A program made the translations under genes and the position numbers. From the NCBI RefSeq assembly GCF_026626335.1, contig NZ_JAPNTZ010000026.1, positions 1 through 64,000 on the forward strand: a DNA stretch of 64,000 nucleotides. The letters run 5' to 3'. The notes below the pieces were generated by a model. The model did not search any database, had not been told where the DNA came from, and worked only from the letters and a program-made list of their open reading frames with translations. Position 1 is the stretch's first letter, and every line of letters starts with the position of its first letter. This document shows positions 25,536 to 32,985 of the stretch, in pieces. Source of the DNA: Paractinoplanes pyxinae. GTDB taxonomy: Bacteria; Actinomycetota; Actinomycetes; Mycobacteriales; Micromonosporaceae.

Positions 25536-26387
25536 TCAAACGGTGCGGGCGGCGGCGACCCGTTCGAGGTCGCCGACGGTGAGGGGCCGCCCGCGGGCGA
25601 TGACGACGACGTGGTCGAGACCGTAGGACTTCAGCTCGGCGCACCGGCCGGCGAACTGCTCCGCCGGTTCGCCGTTGCCGATCGCGGTGCTCACGGTCTT
25701 GATGATGCCGGCGTCGTCGCGGCCCACGGCCGCGCAGTGCTCGCGCAGCACGGCCAGCTTGTGCCGGATCGTGGCGCCGCCGTCCGGGATGTCGAACAGG
25801 TTGCACGCGTCGGCGTGCTCGGCGACCAGGCGCAGAGTCCGGCGCTCCCCCGTCCCGCCGATGAGGATCGGCGGATGCGGCCGGGTCACCGGTTGAGGGC
25901 TGCTCAGCGGGCGTTCGAGCCGCGCGTGGAAGCCGTGGAAAGGCGCTGTGTCACCCCGCCACATCTGCGCCGCGAGCCGGACGGTGTCGTCCAGGTGCTC
26001 GAACCGTTCCCGGGGCGCCGGCAAGGGCACACCCATGGCGCGGGCCTCGTCCTGCTGATAGCCGGCGCCGACACCGAGCCACGCCCGACCCGCCGAGAGC
26101 ACGTCCAAAGTGGTCACTGACTTGATCAGCAACGCCGGCGGGCGGAAGGACACCGGGCTCACCATCGCGCCGAGCCGCACCCGGCGGGTCGTCGCGGCCA
26201 GGAACGCCAGCACGGCGTACGCCTCGAGCATCGGATCCGTGACGGCCGCAGCCGGGTCGGCCTGGATGAGGTGGTCAGTGACCCAGACGGTGTGCAGACC
26301 GAGCTCGTCGGCCGCCTGACCGAGATCGGTGACGGCGGCCGCCGAGCCGTCGGCCGGATACGAGGTGAGGCTGACGCTCACGTCCAT
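25536..26387 (-). CDS. LLM class F420-dependent oxidoreductase
   Basis: 283 aa of the bacterial luciferase-like fold: VTDHLIQADPAAAVTDPMLE, AYAVLAFLAATTRRVRLGAM, TLDVLSAGRAWLGVGAGY and PPILIGGTGERRTLRLVAEH. Such proteins in actinomycetes use coenzyme F420 or FMN to reduce diverse small molecules. It lies 3 nt after a SnoaL-like gene on the same strand and both are divergent from a TetR gene, so the three form a small regulated unit. Confidence 0.88.
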   Translation of the reverse strand: MDVSVSLTSYPADGSAAAVTDLGQAADELGLHTVWVTDHLIQADPAAAVTDPMLEAYAVLAFLAATTRRVRLGAMVSPVSFRPPALLIKSVTTLDVLSAGRAWLGVGAGYQQDEARAMGVPLPAPRERFEHLDDTVRLAAQMWRGDTAPFHGFHARLERPLSSPQPVTRPHPPILIGGTGERRTLRLVAEHADACNLFDIPDGGATIRHKLAVLREHCAAVGRDDAGIIKTVSTAIGNGEPAEQFAGRCAELKSYGLDHVVVIARGRPLTVGDLERVAAARTV

Positions 26388-26390
26388 GGC

Positions 26391-26765
26391 TCAGGCCGCC
26401 GTCGTGTACTGCACCGAGGCCAGCTGCCACCGGCCGCCGTCGCGCGCCCAGACCTGGCTGACCCGGAACCGGCCCTTGATCACCTCGCCGTGGTACCGGC
26501 ACTCCGACTCGACCAGGTCGAAGCGGATGCCGGCGCCCTCGTAGGCGTGCGCCACCGACTCCGTCACGTCCAGGCGCACCTGCTCGTACGCGTCGTCGCG
26601 GTGGGCCTGGATCCACTCGTCCCGGCTGATCACATACCCGCGCGGGCCGGTGATGACCGCCCGCGGCGACACCAGGCCGCTCAGCATCTGCCAGTCCCCG
26701 CCGAGCAGGGCCTCGTTCACCCGATCCCGCAGACTGTCGATCGTGACATCCCTCTCTCCATTCAT
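26391..26765 (-). CDS. SnoaL/NTF2-like DUF4440-type protein
   Basis: 124 aa alpha+beta barrel protein: LRDRVNEALLGGDWQML, VSPRAVITGPRGYVISRDEW and VSQVWARDGGRWQLASVQYT are the features of the DUF4440/SnoaL-like group. These domains are isomerases, hydrolases or ligand binders; no specific activity can be given. First gene of a two-gene operon with the LLM oxidoreductase, beginning beside the TetR operator at 26778-26798. Confidence 0.8.
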   Translation of the reverse strand: MNGERDVTIDSLRDRVNEALLGGDWQMLSGLVSPRAVITGPRGYVISRDEWIQAHRDDAYEQVRLDVTESVAHAYEGAGIRFDLVESECRYHGEVIKGRFRVSQVWARDGGRWQLASVQYTTAA

Positions 26766-26777
26766 GTAGTTACTCTA

Positions 26778-26798
26778 AAATTAGTGTCACTCTAATTT
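26778..26798. promoter_or_regulatory. 21-bp TetR-type operator between SnoaL/LLM operon and tetR
   Basis: The site has arms AAATTAG and CTAATTT around a centre TGTCACT; 9 of 10 symmetric base pairs match. The element (C or T)ACTCTAA also recurs as a direct repeat (26770-26778 and 26787-26795). It is AT-rich in GC-rich surroundings and lies 12 nt from the minus-strand start at 26765 and 22 nt from the plus-strand start at 26821, so one bound dimer could repress both directions. Confidence 0.7.
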
Positions 26799-26820
26799 CA
26801 AGCCCTCATCGGGAGGCTCG

Positions 26821-27459
26821 GTGGGTCTGCGCGAGCAGAAGAAGGAGCGCACCCGGCGCCACATCGCCGACACGGCGTGGGAATTGATCGCCGACAACGG
26901 TTTCGCCCGGGTGACCGTGGCCGAGATCGCGCGCGCGGCCCAGGTGGCCGAGGCGACGGTGTTCAACTACTTCGCGACCAAGGAGGACCTGTTCTTCTTC
27001 CGCCTCGACGAGTACGGCGAGAGCCTGGTCCGGGGCGTGGCCGGCCGTCCGCCCGGCGAGGCGGCGCCGGCCGCGTTCCACCGCCTCCTGCTCGCCGAAG
27101 GCGGCCTGGTCGGCCAGCTCGACAGCGGCGACTCCCAGGCGTTGGACCGGCTCCGCACGGTCAACCGCGTGGTGGCGGAGAGCCCCGCCCTTCAGGCACG
27201 CGAGCAGGTCTCATTCACCCGCACGGCCGAGTTGCTGGCCGCTACCCTGGGCGGCGACACACTCCAGGAGCAGGTCGCCGCTCGGGTGGTGGCGCACGGC
27301 CTGATCGCCGTGCAACGGGCCCTGGTCCTGCAGGTCCGCGAGGCCGTGCTGGCCGACGAGATCCCACCCGGCTTCGCCAGCCAGCTGGCCGAGTCCGCGG
27401 CCCACGCCTTCGCGCTCCTCGAGAACGGCCTCGCCGGCTACGGCACCCGCGACTCTTGA
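26821..27459 (+). CDS. TetR family transcriptional regulator
   Basis: 212 aa. N-terminal HTH is clear: RRHIADTAWELIADNGF, VTVAEIARAAQVAEATVFNY, then FATKEDLFF. The ligand domain is not similar to a named subfamily. GTG start with GGGAGG about 8 nt upstream. Divergent from the SnoaL/LLM pair and sharing the palindromic operator, so it probably represses them and itself. Its 3' end overlaps the convergent gene at 27438 by 22 nt. Confidence 0.9.
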   Translation: MGLREQKKERTRRHIADTAWELIADNGFARVTVAEIARAAQVAEATVFNYFATKEDLFFFRLDEYGESLVRGVAGRPPGEAAPAAFHRLLLAEGGLVGQLDSGDSQALDRLRTVNRVVAESPALQAREQVSFTRTAELLAATLGGDTLQEQVAARVVAHGLIAVQRALVLQVREAVLADEIPPGFASQLAESAAHAFALLENGLAGYGTRDS

Positions 27460-27944
27460 CCCGGCGCGGCCCGCGGCATGATGCGGCGCTCGCCGGAGGC
27501 CGCCATAGCGTGCAGCGCGCCGCCCGCGAGCGGGATCAGGCGGGCCAGGCCGGGCCGGCCGTTGCGGCGGGCCAGCTCGGGACCGAGCCGGTTCATCAGC
27601 TTGGTGATCGCGGGCAACGGCCGGATGAACAGGGTGATCTCGGTGATCAGCCCGTCGTCGCCCAGGCGGAGCCGTTGCGCCTCGTGCAGGCGGGTTCCAC
27701 CCACAGTGGCCTCGTAGAACAGCGCGACCGTGCGGCCCTCGGCGACCTGATCGGTGTAGGTGATGTCGTCGATCGCCTCCAGCGCCACCTCGAGCAGGTC
27801 GCACAGCTGCCGGTGGCCGTGGAACGTGAACTGGTCGGTGATCGGCGAGATCAGCGTGACGTCCGGGCTGAGGGCGGCGATGGCGGCGGCCGCGTCACCG
27901 GCTTCCCCGGCGGCCCGCCAGGCGGCGACGGCTTCATACGGCAT
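27438..27944 (-). CDS. SnoaL-like / nuclear transport factor 2 family protein
   Basis: 168 aa; ATG 27944 is chosen because TACGGT lies 7 nt upstream on the minus strand. AVAAWRAAGEAGDAAAAIAA, LSPDVTLISPITDQFTFHG and TRLHEAQRLRLGDDGLITEI are typical of NTF2-like polyketide cyclase/ketosteroid isomerase relatives. The last 30 residues are an extra basic tail. No substrate can be named. Confidence 0.75.
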   Translation of the reverse strand: MPYEAVAAWRAAGEAGDAAAAIAALSPDVTLISPITDQFTFHGHRQLCDLLEVALEAIDDITYTDQVAEGRTVALFYEATVGGTRLHEAQRLRLGDDGLITEITLFIRPLPAITKLMNRLGPELARRNGRPGLARLIPLAGGALHAMAASGERRIMPRAAPGQESRVP

Positions 27945-28095
27945 GCCCCCGACCGTACGTGTCGTTCGCCACTCCGCACGTCTCCCAGCTGGCATGCTTG
28001 CCCGGCGGCAAGCGATCGATCTGACGTTTTCGGTTGATCGATGATCTCCTGGGTAGGGCCAGACCTGATCCTGAAACGCGAAAGAGGGGTACGAC

Positions 28096-29331
28096 GTGCC
28101 GGCCCAAACTCACGACATCGAGGACCTTCGGGTCAACAGCCGGATGTACGACGCCGTCATCGAGGAGATCGACGGGCGCCGGATCCGCATCGGCCAGGAC
28201 TGGCTGGTGGACTGGGCGTCCTGCAACTATCTGGGCTTCGACCTCGACGAGGAGGTCATCGAGGCGGTCGAGCCGCAGCTGCGCAAGTGGGGCACGCACC
28301 CCAGCTGGTCGCGCATGCTCGGCAGCCCGCAGCTCTACCCGCAGCTCGAGGAGCGCCTGAGCGAGCTGCTGGGCACCGAGGACGTGCTGCTGCTGCCGAC
28401 GATCTCGCAGATCCACCTGGGCGTGATCCCGGCGCTCATCGGCAAGGGCACGCTCATCATGGAGAGCCGCGCCCACCGCACCATCTACGACGGTTGTGTG
28501 TTCGCCCGCGGCCAGGGCGCGACCATGAAGCGGTTCCGCAGCGGCGACCTGGACGAGCTGGAGCGCCTGCTCAACGAGGCCACCGAGCGCCCAATCATGG
28601 TCTGCATGGACGGCGTCAACAGCATGACCGGCGACATCCCGGACCTGACGAAGTACGCCAAGCTGTGCCGTGAGCACGATGCCCTGCTGTACGTCGACGA
28701 CGCGCACGGCATGGGCGTCATCGGCGAACGCAGCGAGCTCGAGACCTCGCCGTACGGCATGCGCGGCAACGCGATCGTCAAGCACGCCGGCGAGACGTAC
28801 GACAACATCATCCTGGTCGGCGGGTTCTCCAAGGCGTACTCGTCGCTGCTGGCCTTCCTGGCCCTGCCGACCGCCGTGAAGAACCAGCTCAAGGTGGCCG
28901 CCCCGACCTACCTCTACTCCGGACCGTCGCCGGTGGCCTCCCTGGCGACCGTGATGGCCGGCCTCGACGTGAACGAGAAGCGCGGCGACGAGCTGCGCGG
29001 TCACCTCTACCGGCTGACGGCGAAACTGCTTTCCCACGTACGCGGAATGGGGGTGCACACGCTGAATGTGCACGACACTCCCGTGGTCGAGATCCCCATC
29101 TCCCCCGAGCACGACCTGATCGCGGTCTCCGAGCGTCTGTGGGCCGCCGGCCAGTACGTGACGCTCGCCCCCTACCCGGGCGTGCCGCGCGACGAGATCG
29201 GATTCCGCATCCAGCTCACCGCCGCGCACACCGACGAGCAGGTGGACGCCCTCAACGCCGTACTGACCGAACTGGCCCAGGACGGCGCCCTGCGTCCCGC
29301 CCTGCCGCAGCAGCGCCGCCCGATCGCTTAG
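28096..29331 (+). CDS. alpha-oxoamine synthase family PLP enzyme (AONS / serine palmitoyltransferase / CqsA type)
   Basis: 411 aa, fold-type I aminotransferase. Landmarks: WASCNYLGFDLDEEVIEAVE, the DDAHGMGVIGER cofactor loop and GGFSKAYSS with the PLP lysine K246. The family condenses an amino acid with an acyl-CoA or acyl-ACP: 8-amino-7-oxononanoate synthase in biotin synthesis, serine palmitoyltransferase in sphingolipid synthesis, or CqsA for alpha-hydroxyketone signals. No bioA, bioB or bioD is nearby, so the biotin role is unlikely here. Typical length is 390-420. GAGGGG lies 8 nt before the GTG. An upstream hairpin (27996-28013, arms GCTTGCC and GGCAAGC) and repeated GATCGAT motifs may be regulatory. 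Confidence 0.85.
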   Translation: MPAQTHDIEDLRVNSRMYDAVIEEIDGRRIRIGQDWLVDWASCNYLGFDLDEEVIEAVEPQLRKWGTHPSWSRMLGSPQLYPQLEERLSELLGTEDVLLLPTISQIHLGVIPALIGKGTLIMESRAHRTIYDGCVFARGQGATMKRFRSGDLDELERLLNEATERPIMVCMDGVNSMTGDIPDLTKYAKLCREHDALLYVDDAHGMGVIGERSELETSPYGMRGNAIVKHAGETYDNIILVGGFSKAYSSLLAFLALPTAVKNQLKVAAPTYLYSGPSPVASLATVMAGLDVNEKRGDELRGHLYRLTAKLLSHVRGMGVHTLNVHDTPVVEIPISPEHDLIAVSERLWAAGQYVTLAPYPGVPRDEIGFRIQLTAAHTDEQVDALNAVLTELAQDGALRPALPQQRRPIA

Positions 29332-29385
29332 TCCGCTATCGGACGCCCGGCGACTGCCGGTCGCCCTTGTGGTTACCGTCAGTTC

Positions 29386-31782
29386 ATGCCTCGATCGGAG
29401 TTCACCGATCTCCCCGACCCGGCCCACGCCGACAGTGTGGACAGCCTGATCGAACGGCTGCGCCTGCTGAAGGTGTGGGCCGGCAACCCCTCGTACGAGG
29501 CCATCAAGGACAGGGTCAACACGGCCTGGGCCGCCGCCGGCCGCCCGGCCCGCGAGATGACCCACAAACCCACCGTCGCCAACTGCTTCCGGCCCGGCCG
29601 CCGCTGGCTCAACACCGATCTCGTGCTCGCGGTGGTCGAGTCGCTGCACCCGGACGTCGGCTACGTGACCCAGTGGCGCCAGGCCCTGCGCGCGGTGGCC
29701 GGCGAGATCGAGGCCATTTCCCAGGTCCGGGTGCAGGATTCCTTGCCGCTGGACCAGGCCGGGTTCACCGGTCGCACGGGCGAAATGGCTCAGCTCCGCC
29801 GGGCCGCCCAGGCCTGCGGCACGGTTGTGATCTCGGCGATCGAGGGGATGGCCGGCGTCGGCAAGACACAGTTCGCCGTCCACGCCGGGCACCTGCTGCT
29901 GCGCGAGCGGGCCGCCGACCGGGTGCTCTTCGTCAACCTGCGGGGTTTCCATCCCGATCCGGCTCAGCCCCCGGCCGATCCGGCGGCTGTGCTGGACGGC
30001 TTCCTGCGGCTGGTCGGCGTGCCCGGGCATCACATCCCGCACGACCTGCCCGGCCGCACCGCGGCCTACCGCCGGCGGCTCGCCGGCACGCGCACACTGG
30101 TGGTTCTGGACAACGCCGCCTCGGCCGAGCAGGTCGCCCCGCTCCTGCCGATGACGCCCGGCTGCGTGACGCTGGTCACCAGCCGCCGCAGCCTGGCCGA
30201 TCTGGACCCGGCCGTCCGGCTCACCGTCGACGTCTTCACCCTTCCCGAGGCGGTCGCCTTCGTGACCGGCGCCCTGCCCGGCGTGCCGGTCGGCCCCGAT
30301 CCGGCCGCCGCGGCCCGCATCGCCCGGCGCTGCGGCTGCCTGCCGCTGGCTCTGGGCCTGGTCGCCGGGCACATCCGGAACACCCCGGGCTGGACGCTGA
30401 CCGACCACGCCGACCGGCTGGACGAACGGCACGACGCCCGGCGCCTCGACGACGCCGTCGAACTCGCCCTGGACCTGTCGTACCAGCACCTGCCCGACAC
30501 CCTGCGGCGGCTGCTGCGACTGCTCGCCCTGCACCCGGGCCTGGAGTTCGACGTCGACGCGGCCGCTGCCCTCGCCGGCACCGACGTTCCCACGGCGCGA
30601 ACCGGGCTCGACCAGCTGCGCGCCGACCACCTGGTGCAGCCGTCCACACCGGGCCGCTTCACCCTGCACGACCTGGTCCGCGTCTACGCCACCACCCGCG
30701 CCCACGACAAGGACGCGCCCGCGGTGCGCCGGGCCGCGCTGACCCGCCTGTTCGACCACTACATGGCCCGGGCGGCCGACAAGCGAACCACTCCGGCCTG
30801 GCTCGACACTGAGCGGTCGAACCTGATCGCCGTGGCCGTGCACGCCGCCACCAACGGCTGGCCGGCCCACACCACCCGGCTGGCCCGCACGCTGAACCGC
30901 TACCTGCGGGGCGGCTACCACACCGAGGCGCTCACGCTGCACGGTCACGCCCTGGTTGCGGCCCGCCACACCGGCGACCGGACCGCTCAGGCGCACGCGC
31001 TGATGAGCGTCGGCGTCGCCCACCTGCGTCAGGCTCGCGCCGAGGCCGCGGCCGATCACCTGCACCGCGCGCTCAGCCTGTTCCGGCAGCTGGGCGACCG
31101 GTCCGGGGAGGCCCGGGCCCGTACCAACCTCGGTTTCATGGACGAGCAGTCCGGCCGCCTGGCCCGGGCCGGCGCCCAGTACCGGCAGGCGCTGACCCTG
31201 GCCCGGCTGACCGGGCACCGCCGGGCCGAGGTCTTCGCGCTGTACGGGCTCGGGCGGGTCGATCTGCGGTCGGGCCGGTTCGAACCGGCCGCCGAGCATC
31301 TGGGTCAGGCGCTGGAGCTGTGCCGGCAGCTGGGCCACCGCATCGGCGAGGCCAGCGTGCTCGACAGCATCGGATCGCTCAACGTCCAGCTGGGCCGGGT
31401 GGCGCTGGCCGCCGACTGCCACCGCCGGTCGGTGACGATCGCCCGCGAGATCGGCGACCAGGACGCCGAGGCCTGGATGCTCAACAGCCTGGGCGATGCC
31501 GCCCGGTCGGCCGGCGACGCCGTCGAGGCGCTCGCCCACCACGGCGCGGCCCGGGCCATCGCCGACCAGATCGGGTCGCCTCTGCAGGGCGCCCGGGCGC
31601 ACGCCGGCCTCGGTCAGGTCCACCACAGTCTGGGCAACCTGGCCGAGGCCCGCGCGCATTACCGTGACGCCCTCACCCGGTACGCCGGACTGGGCCTGGC
31701 CGAGGCGGCGCAGATCGAGCGCCGCCTGGCCGAGCTCGAGCTCAGAACTTCCCGGCGACCAGCGCTGTCTGCCAGTGCTTGA
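29386..31782 (+). CDS. STAND NTPase: N-terminal HTH-like domain, NB-ARC, TPR repeats
   Basis: 798 aa. Residues 1-110 resemble the degenerate XRE-like domain found at the start of many actinomycete STAND proteins (LRLLKVWAGNPSYEAIKDRV). The NB-ARC ATPase follows: P-loop GMAGVGKTQFA at about 154, Walker B TLVVLDNA, sensor TLVTSRRSLADL, and GCLPLALGLVAGHI. A winged-helix segment and TPR repeats (about 520-780: AHALMSVGVAHLRQARAEAA, then ARTNLGFMDEQSGRLARAGA) complete it. There is no BTAD domain. STAND proteins act as signal-activated switches in transcription or antiphage defence; neither role can be chosen. TACCGT lies 6 nt before the ATG (leaderless). The 3' end overlaps the convergent gene by 41 nt. 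Confidence 0.88.
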   Translation: MPRSEFTDLPDPAHADSVDSLIERLRLLKVWAGNPSYEAIKDRVNTAWAAAGRPAREMTHKPTVANCFRPGRRWLNTDLVLAVVESLHPDVGYVTQWRQALRAVAGEIEAISQVRVQDSLPLDQAGFTGRTGEMAQLRRAAQACGTVVISAIEGMAGVGKTQFAVHAGHLLLRERAADRVLFVNLRGFHPDPAQPPADPAAVLDGFLRLVGVPGHHIPHDLPGRTAAYRRRLAGTRTLVVLDNAASAEQVAPLLPMTPGCVTLVTSRRSLADLDPAVRLTVDVFTLPEAVAFVTGALPGVPVGPDPAAAARIARRCGCLPLALGLVAGHIRNTPGWTLTDHADRLDERHDARRLDDAVELALDLSYQHLPDTLRRLLRLLALHPGLEFDVDAAAALAGTDVPTARTGLDQLRADHLVQPSTPGRFTLHDLVRVYATTRAHDKDAPAVRRAALTRLFDHYMARAADKRTTPAWLDTERSNLIAVAVHAATNGWPAHTTRLARTLNRYLRGGYHTEALTLHGHALVAARHTGDRTAQAHALMSVGVAHLRQARAEAAADHLHRALSLFRQLGDRSGEARARTNLGFMDEQSGRLARAGAQYRQALTLARLTGHRRAEVFALYGLGRVDLRSGRFEPAAEHLGQALELCRQLGHRIGEASVLDSIGSLNVQLGRVALAADCHRRSVTIAREIGDQDAEAWMLNSLGDAARSAGDAVEALAHHGAARAIADQIGSPLQGARAHAGLGQVHHSLGNLAEARAHYRDALTRYAGLGLAEAAQIERRLAELELRTSRRPALSASA

Positions 31783-32725
31783 CGGTGTCCGGACCGAGCC
31801 GGCCGTCCACCGCCGCGCCCACACGCCGCTGGAGCGCCTTGACGGTGACCGGCCCCAGCTGTCCGTCGGCGGTGACGCCGAGGTACGACTGCAGGGCCTT
31901 GATCGTCAGCGGGCCCGGCCGTCCGTCCGGCTCGAGCCGGGCGCCCTTGCCGTTGAGCGCCCGCTGCACCGCCGCCCAGGTCAGACGGCCGAGCTGCCCG
32001 TCGACGGCCAGTGGCGCCTTGGGCCGGGGCTGAACCGGCCCCGGACGGCCGGTGAGGGCGCCCCGCAGCACGACCGCGGTGGCCGGCCCGTACTCGCCGT
32101 CCGGCTCCAGGTTGTGCTTGCGCTGGAACGTGATCAGGGCGGCCGCCGTCTTCTTCCCGAAGTCGCCGTCGACGTCGAGGCCGGCCTTCATGACCTTGTT
32201 CAGCGACTCCTGCAGGGTCCGCACCGCATTGCCCCGGGAGCCGAGGCGCAGGATGCCGTCGGTCGACGGCATGGGCGCCGCGTTCCCGTACGCGGGCCGG
32301 CCGTAGCCGACCACGCAGGCGCCGTTGCGCCGCATGCGGCGGCACTTGTCGCTGGTGTTCCCCTCGATCGTGATCACGGTGCCGTCGCTGTTCACGGCCT
32401 CGACCATCCCGACGTGGTCGATGTTGGCGATCTTGCCGGTGCCGGACCAGTCGAAGTAGACGATGTCGCCGGGCCGGATGCCGCCGAGCCCGTAGTGCCA
32501 GCGGCCCTTGTCCTTGAACACCTGGGCGTGCCGGACCGTGTAGGCGTACTTGCCGAACATCGCGTCGACGTTGTGCGACTCCCGGGCGGCGTACCAGACG
32601 GTCATCTCGCACCAGGCGTCGTCGAATCCGTAGGCCTGGGTGATGTGGTTGTGGTTGGAGCCCGGCGGGTGTTCCGTGGTGCCGAGGAGCTTGCGTGCTT
32701 CCTTGAGCAGGGCGGCTGCGGTCAT
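31742..32725 (-). CDS. CHAP-domain peptidoglycan hydrolase with three peptidoglycan-binding repeats
   Basis: 327 aa. The N-terminal CHAP/NlpC-like cysteine peptidase domain has C39 (DDAWCEMTV) and H104 (NIDHVGMVE). Three PG_binding_1-type repeats follow (LDVDGDFGKKTAAALITFQR; LEPDGRPGPLTIKALQSYL; VDGRLGPDTVKHWQ). It would cleave peptidoglycan amide bonds. No signal peptide is visible, as in phage endolysins and some actinomycete proteins exported by other routes; no phage genes surround it. It follows a small acidic protein gene by 1 nt. Confidence 0.87.
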   Translation of the reverse strand: MTAAALLKEARKLLGTTEHPPGSNHNHITQAYGFDDAWCEMTVWYAARESHNVDAMFGKYAYTVRHAQVFKDKGRWHYGLGGIRPGDIVYFDWSGTGKIANIDHVGMVEAVNSDGTVITIEGNTSDKCRRMRRNGACVVGYGRPAYGNAAPMPSTDGILRLGSRGNAVRTLQESLNKVMKAGLDVDGDFGKKTAAALITFQRKHNLEPDGEYGPATAVVLRGALTGRPGPVQPRPKAPLAVDGQLGRLTWAAVQRALNGKGARLEPDGRPGPLTIKALQSYLGVTADGQLGPVTVKALQRRVGAAVDGRLGPDTVKHWQTALVAGKF

Positions 32726-32726
32726 G

Positions 32727-32975
32727 TCAGAACTCCCAGTCTTCTTCGAGGGCGTCGACGTCCCCGGTCATCTCCACGGCCGGGTCCTGGACCACGCCGG
32801 TCTGGTCGGGGTCGATGTCGAAGAGGCCGGCGTCGCCCAGCGGCGCGACCGTTTCCTCGCGGATCTCCACGATGAACTCCTTCTTCAGCGGCGATGTGTT
32901 CCGTACCACCAGGTTCGGGGCCGGCGGCGCGGCGTCGTCGAAGTCGAGACGAAGTGAGACGGTGGCCCGTGGCAT
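32727..32975 (-). CDS. small hypothetical acidic protein, 82 aa
   Basis: The N-terminal part is a short beta-rich segment (MPRATVSLRLDF, NLVVRNTSPLKKEFIVEI) and the C-terminal half is strongly acidic (DPAVEMTGDVDALEEDWEF). It is 1 nt upstream of the peptidoglycan hydrolase gene and probably cotranscribed, so a partner or inhibitor role is possible but unproven. Start codons of this gene and of the divergent regulator lie within 12 bp of each other. Confidence 0.65.
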   Translation of the reverse strand: MPRATVSLRLDFDDAAPPAPNLVVRNTSPLKKEFIVEIREETVAPLGDAGLFDIDPDQTGVVQDPAVEMTGDVDALEEDWEF

Positions 32976-32985
32976 GATCTGGCGG

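Noticed and set aside
29386..31782. SARP-type regulator
   Set aside because: The protein has NB-ARC and TPR but neither an OmpR-type HTH nor a BTAD domain at the start.
27934..31824. 1296-aa minus-strand ORF across the AONS and STAND genes
   Set aside because: It spans two well-supported plus-strand genes and has low-complexity composition.
31742..32975. Prophage lysis module
   Set aside because: The CHAP hydrolase has no holin, tail, capsid or integrase neighbours, and the surrounding genes are chromosomal.
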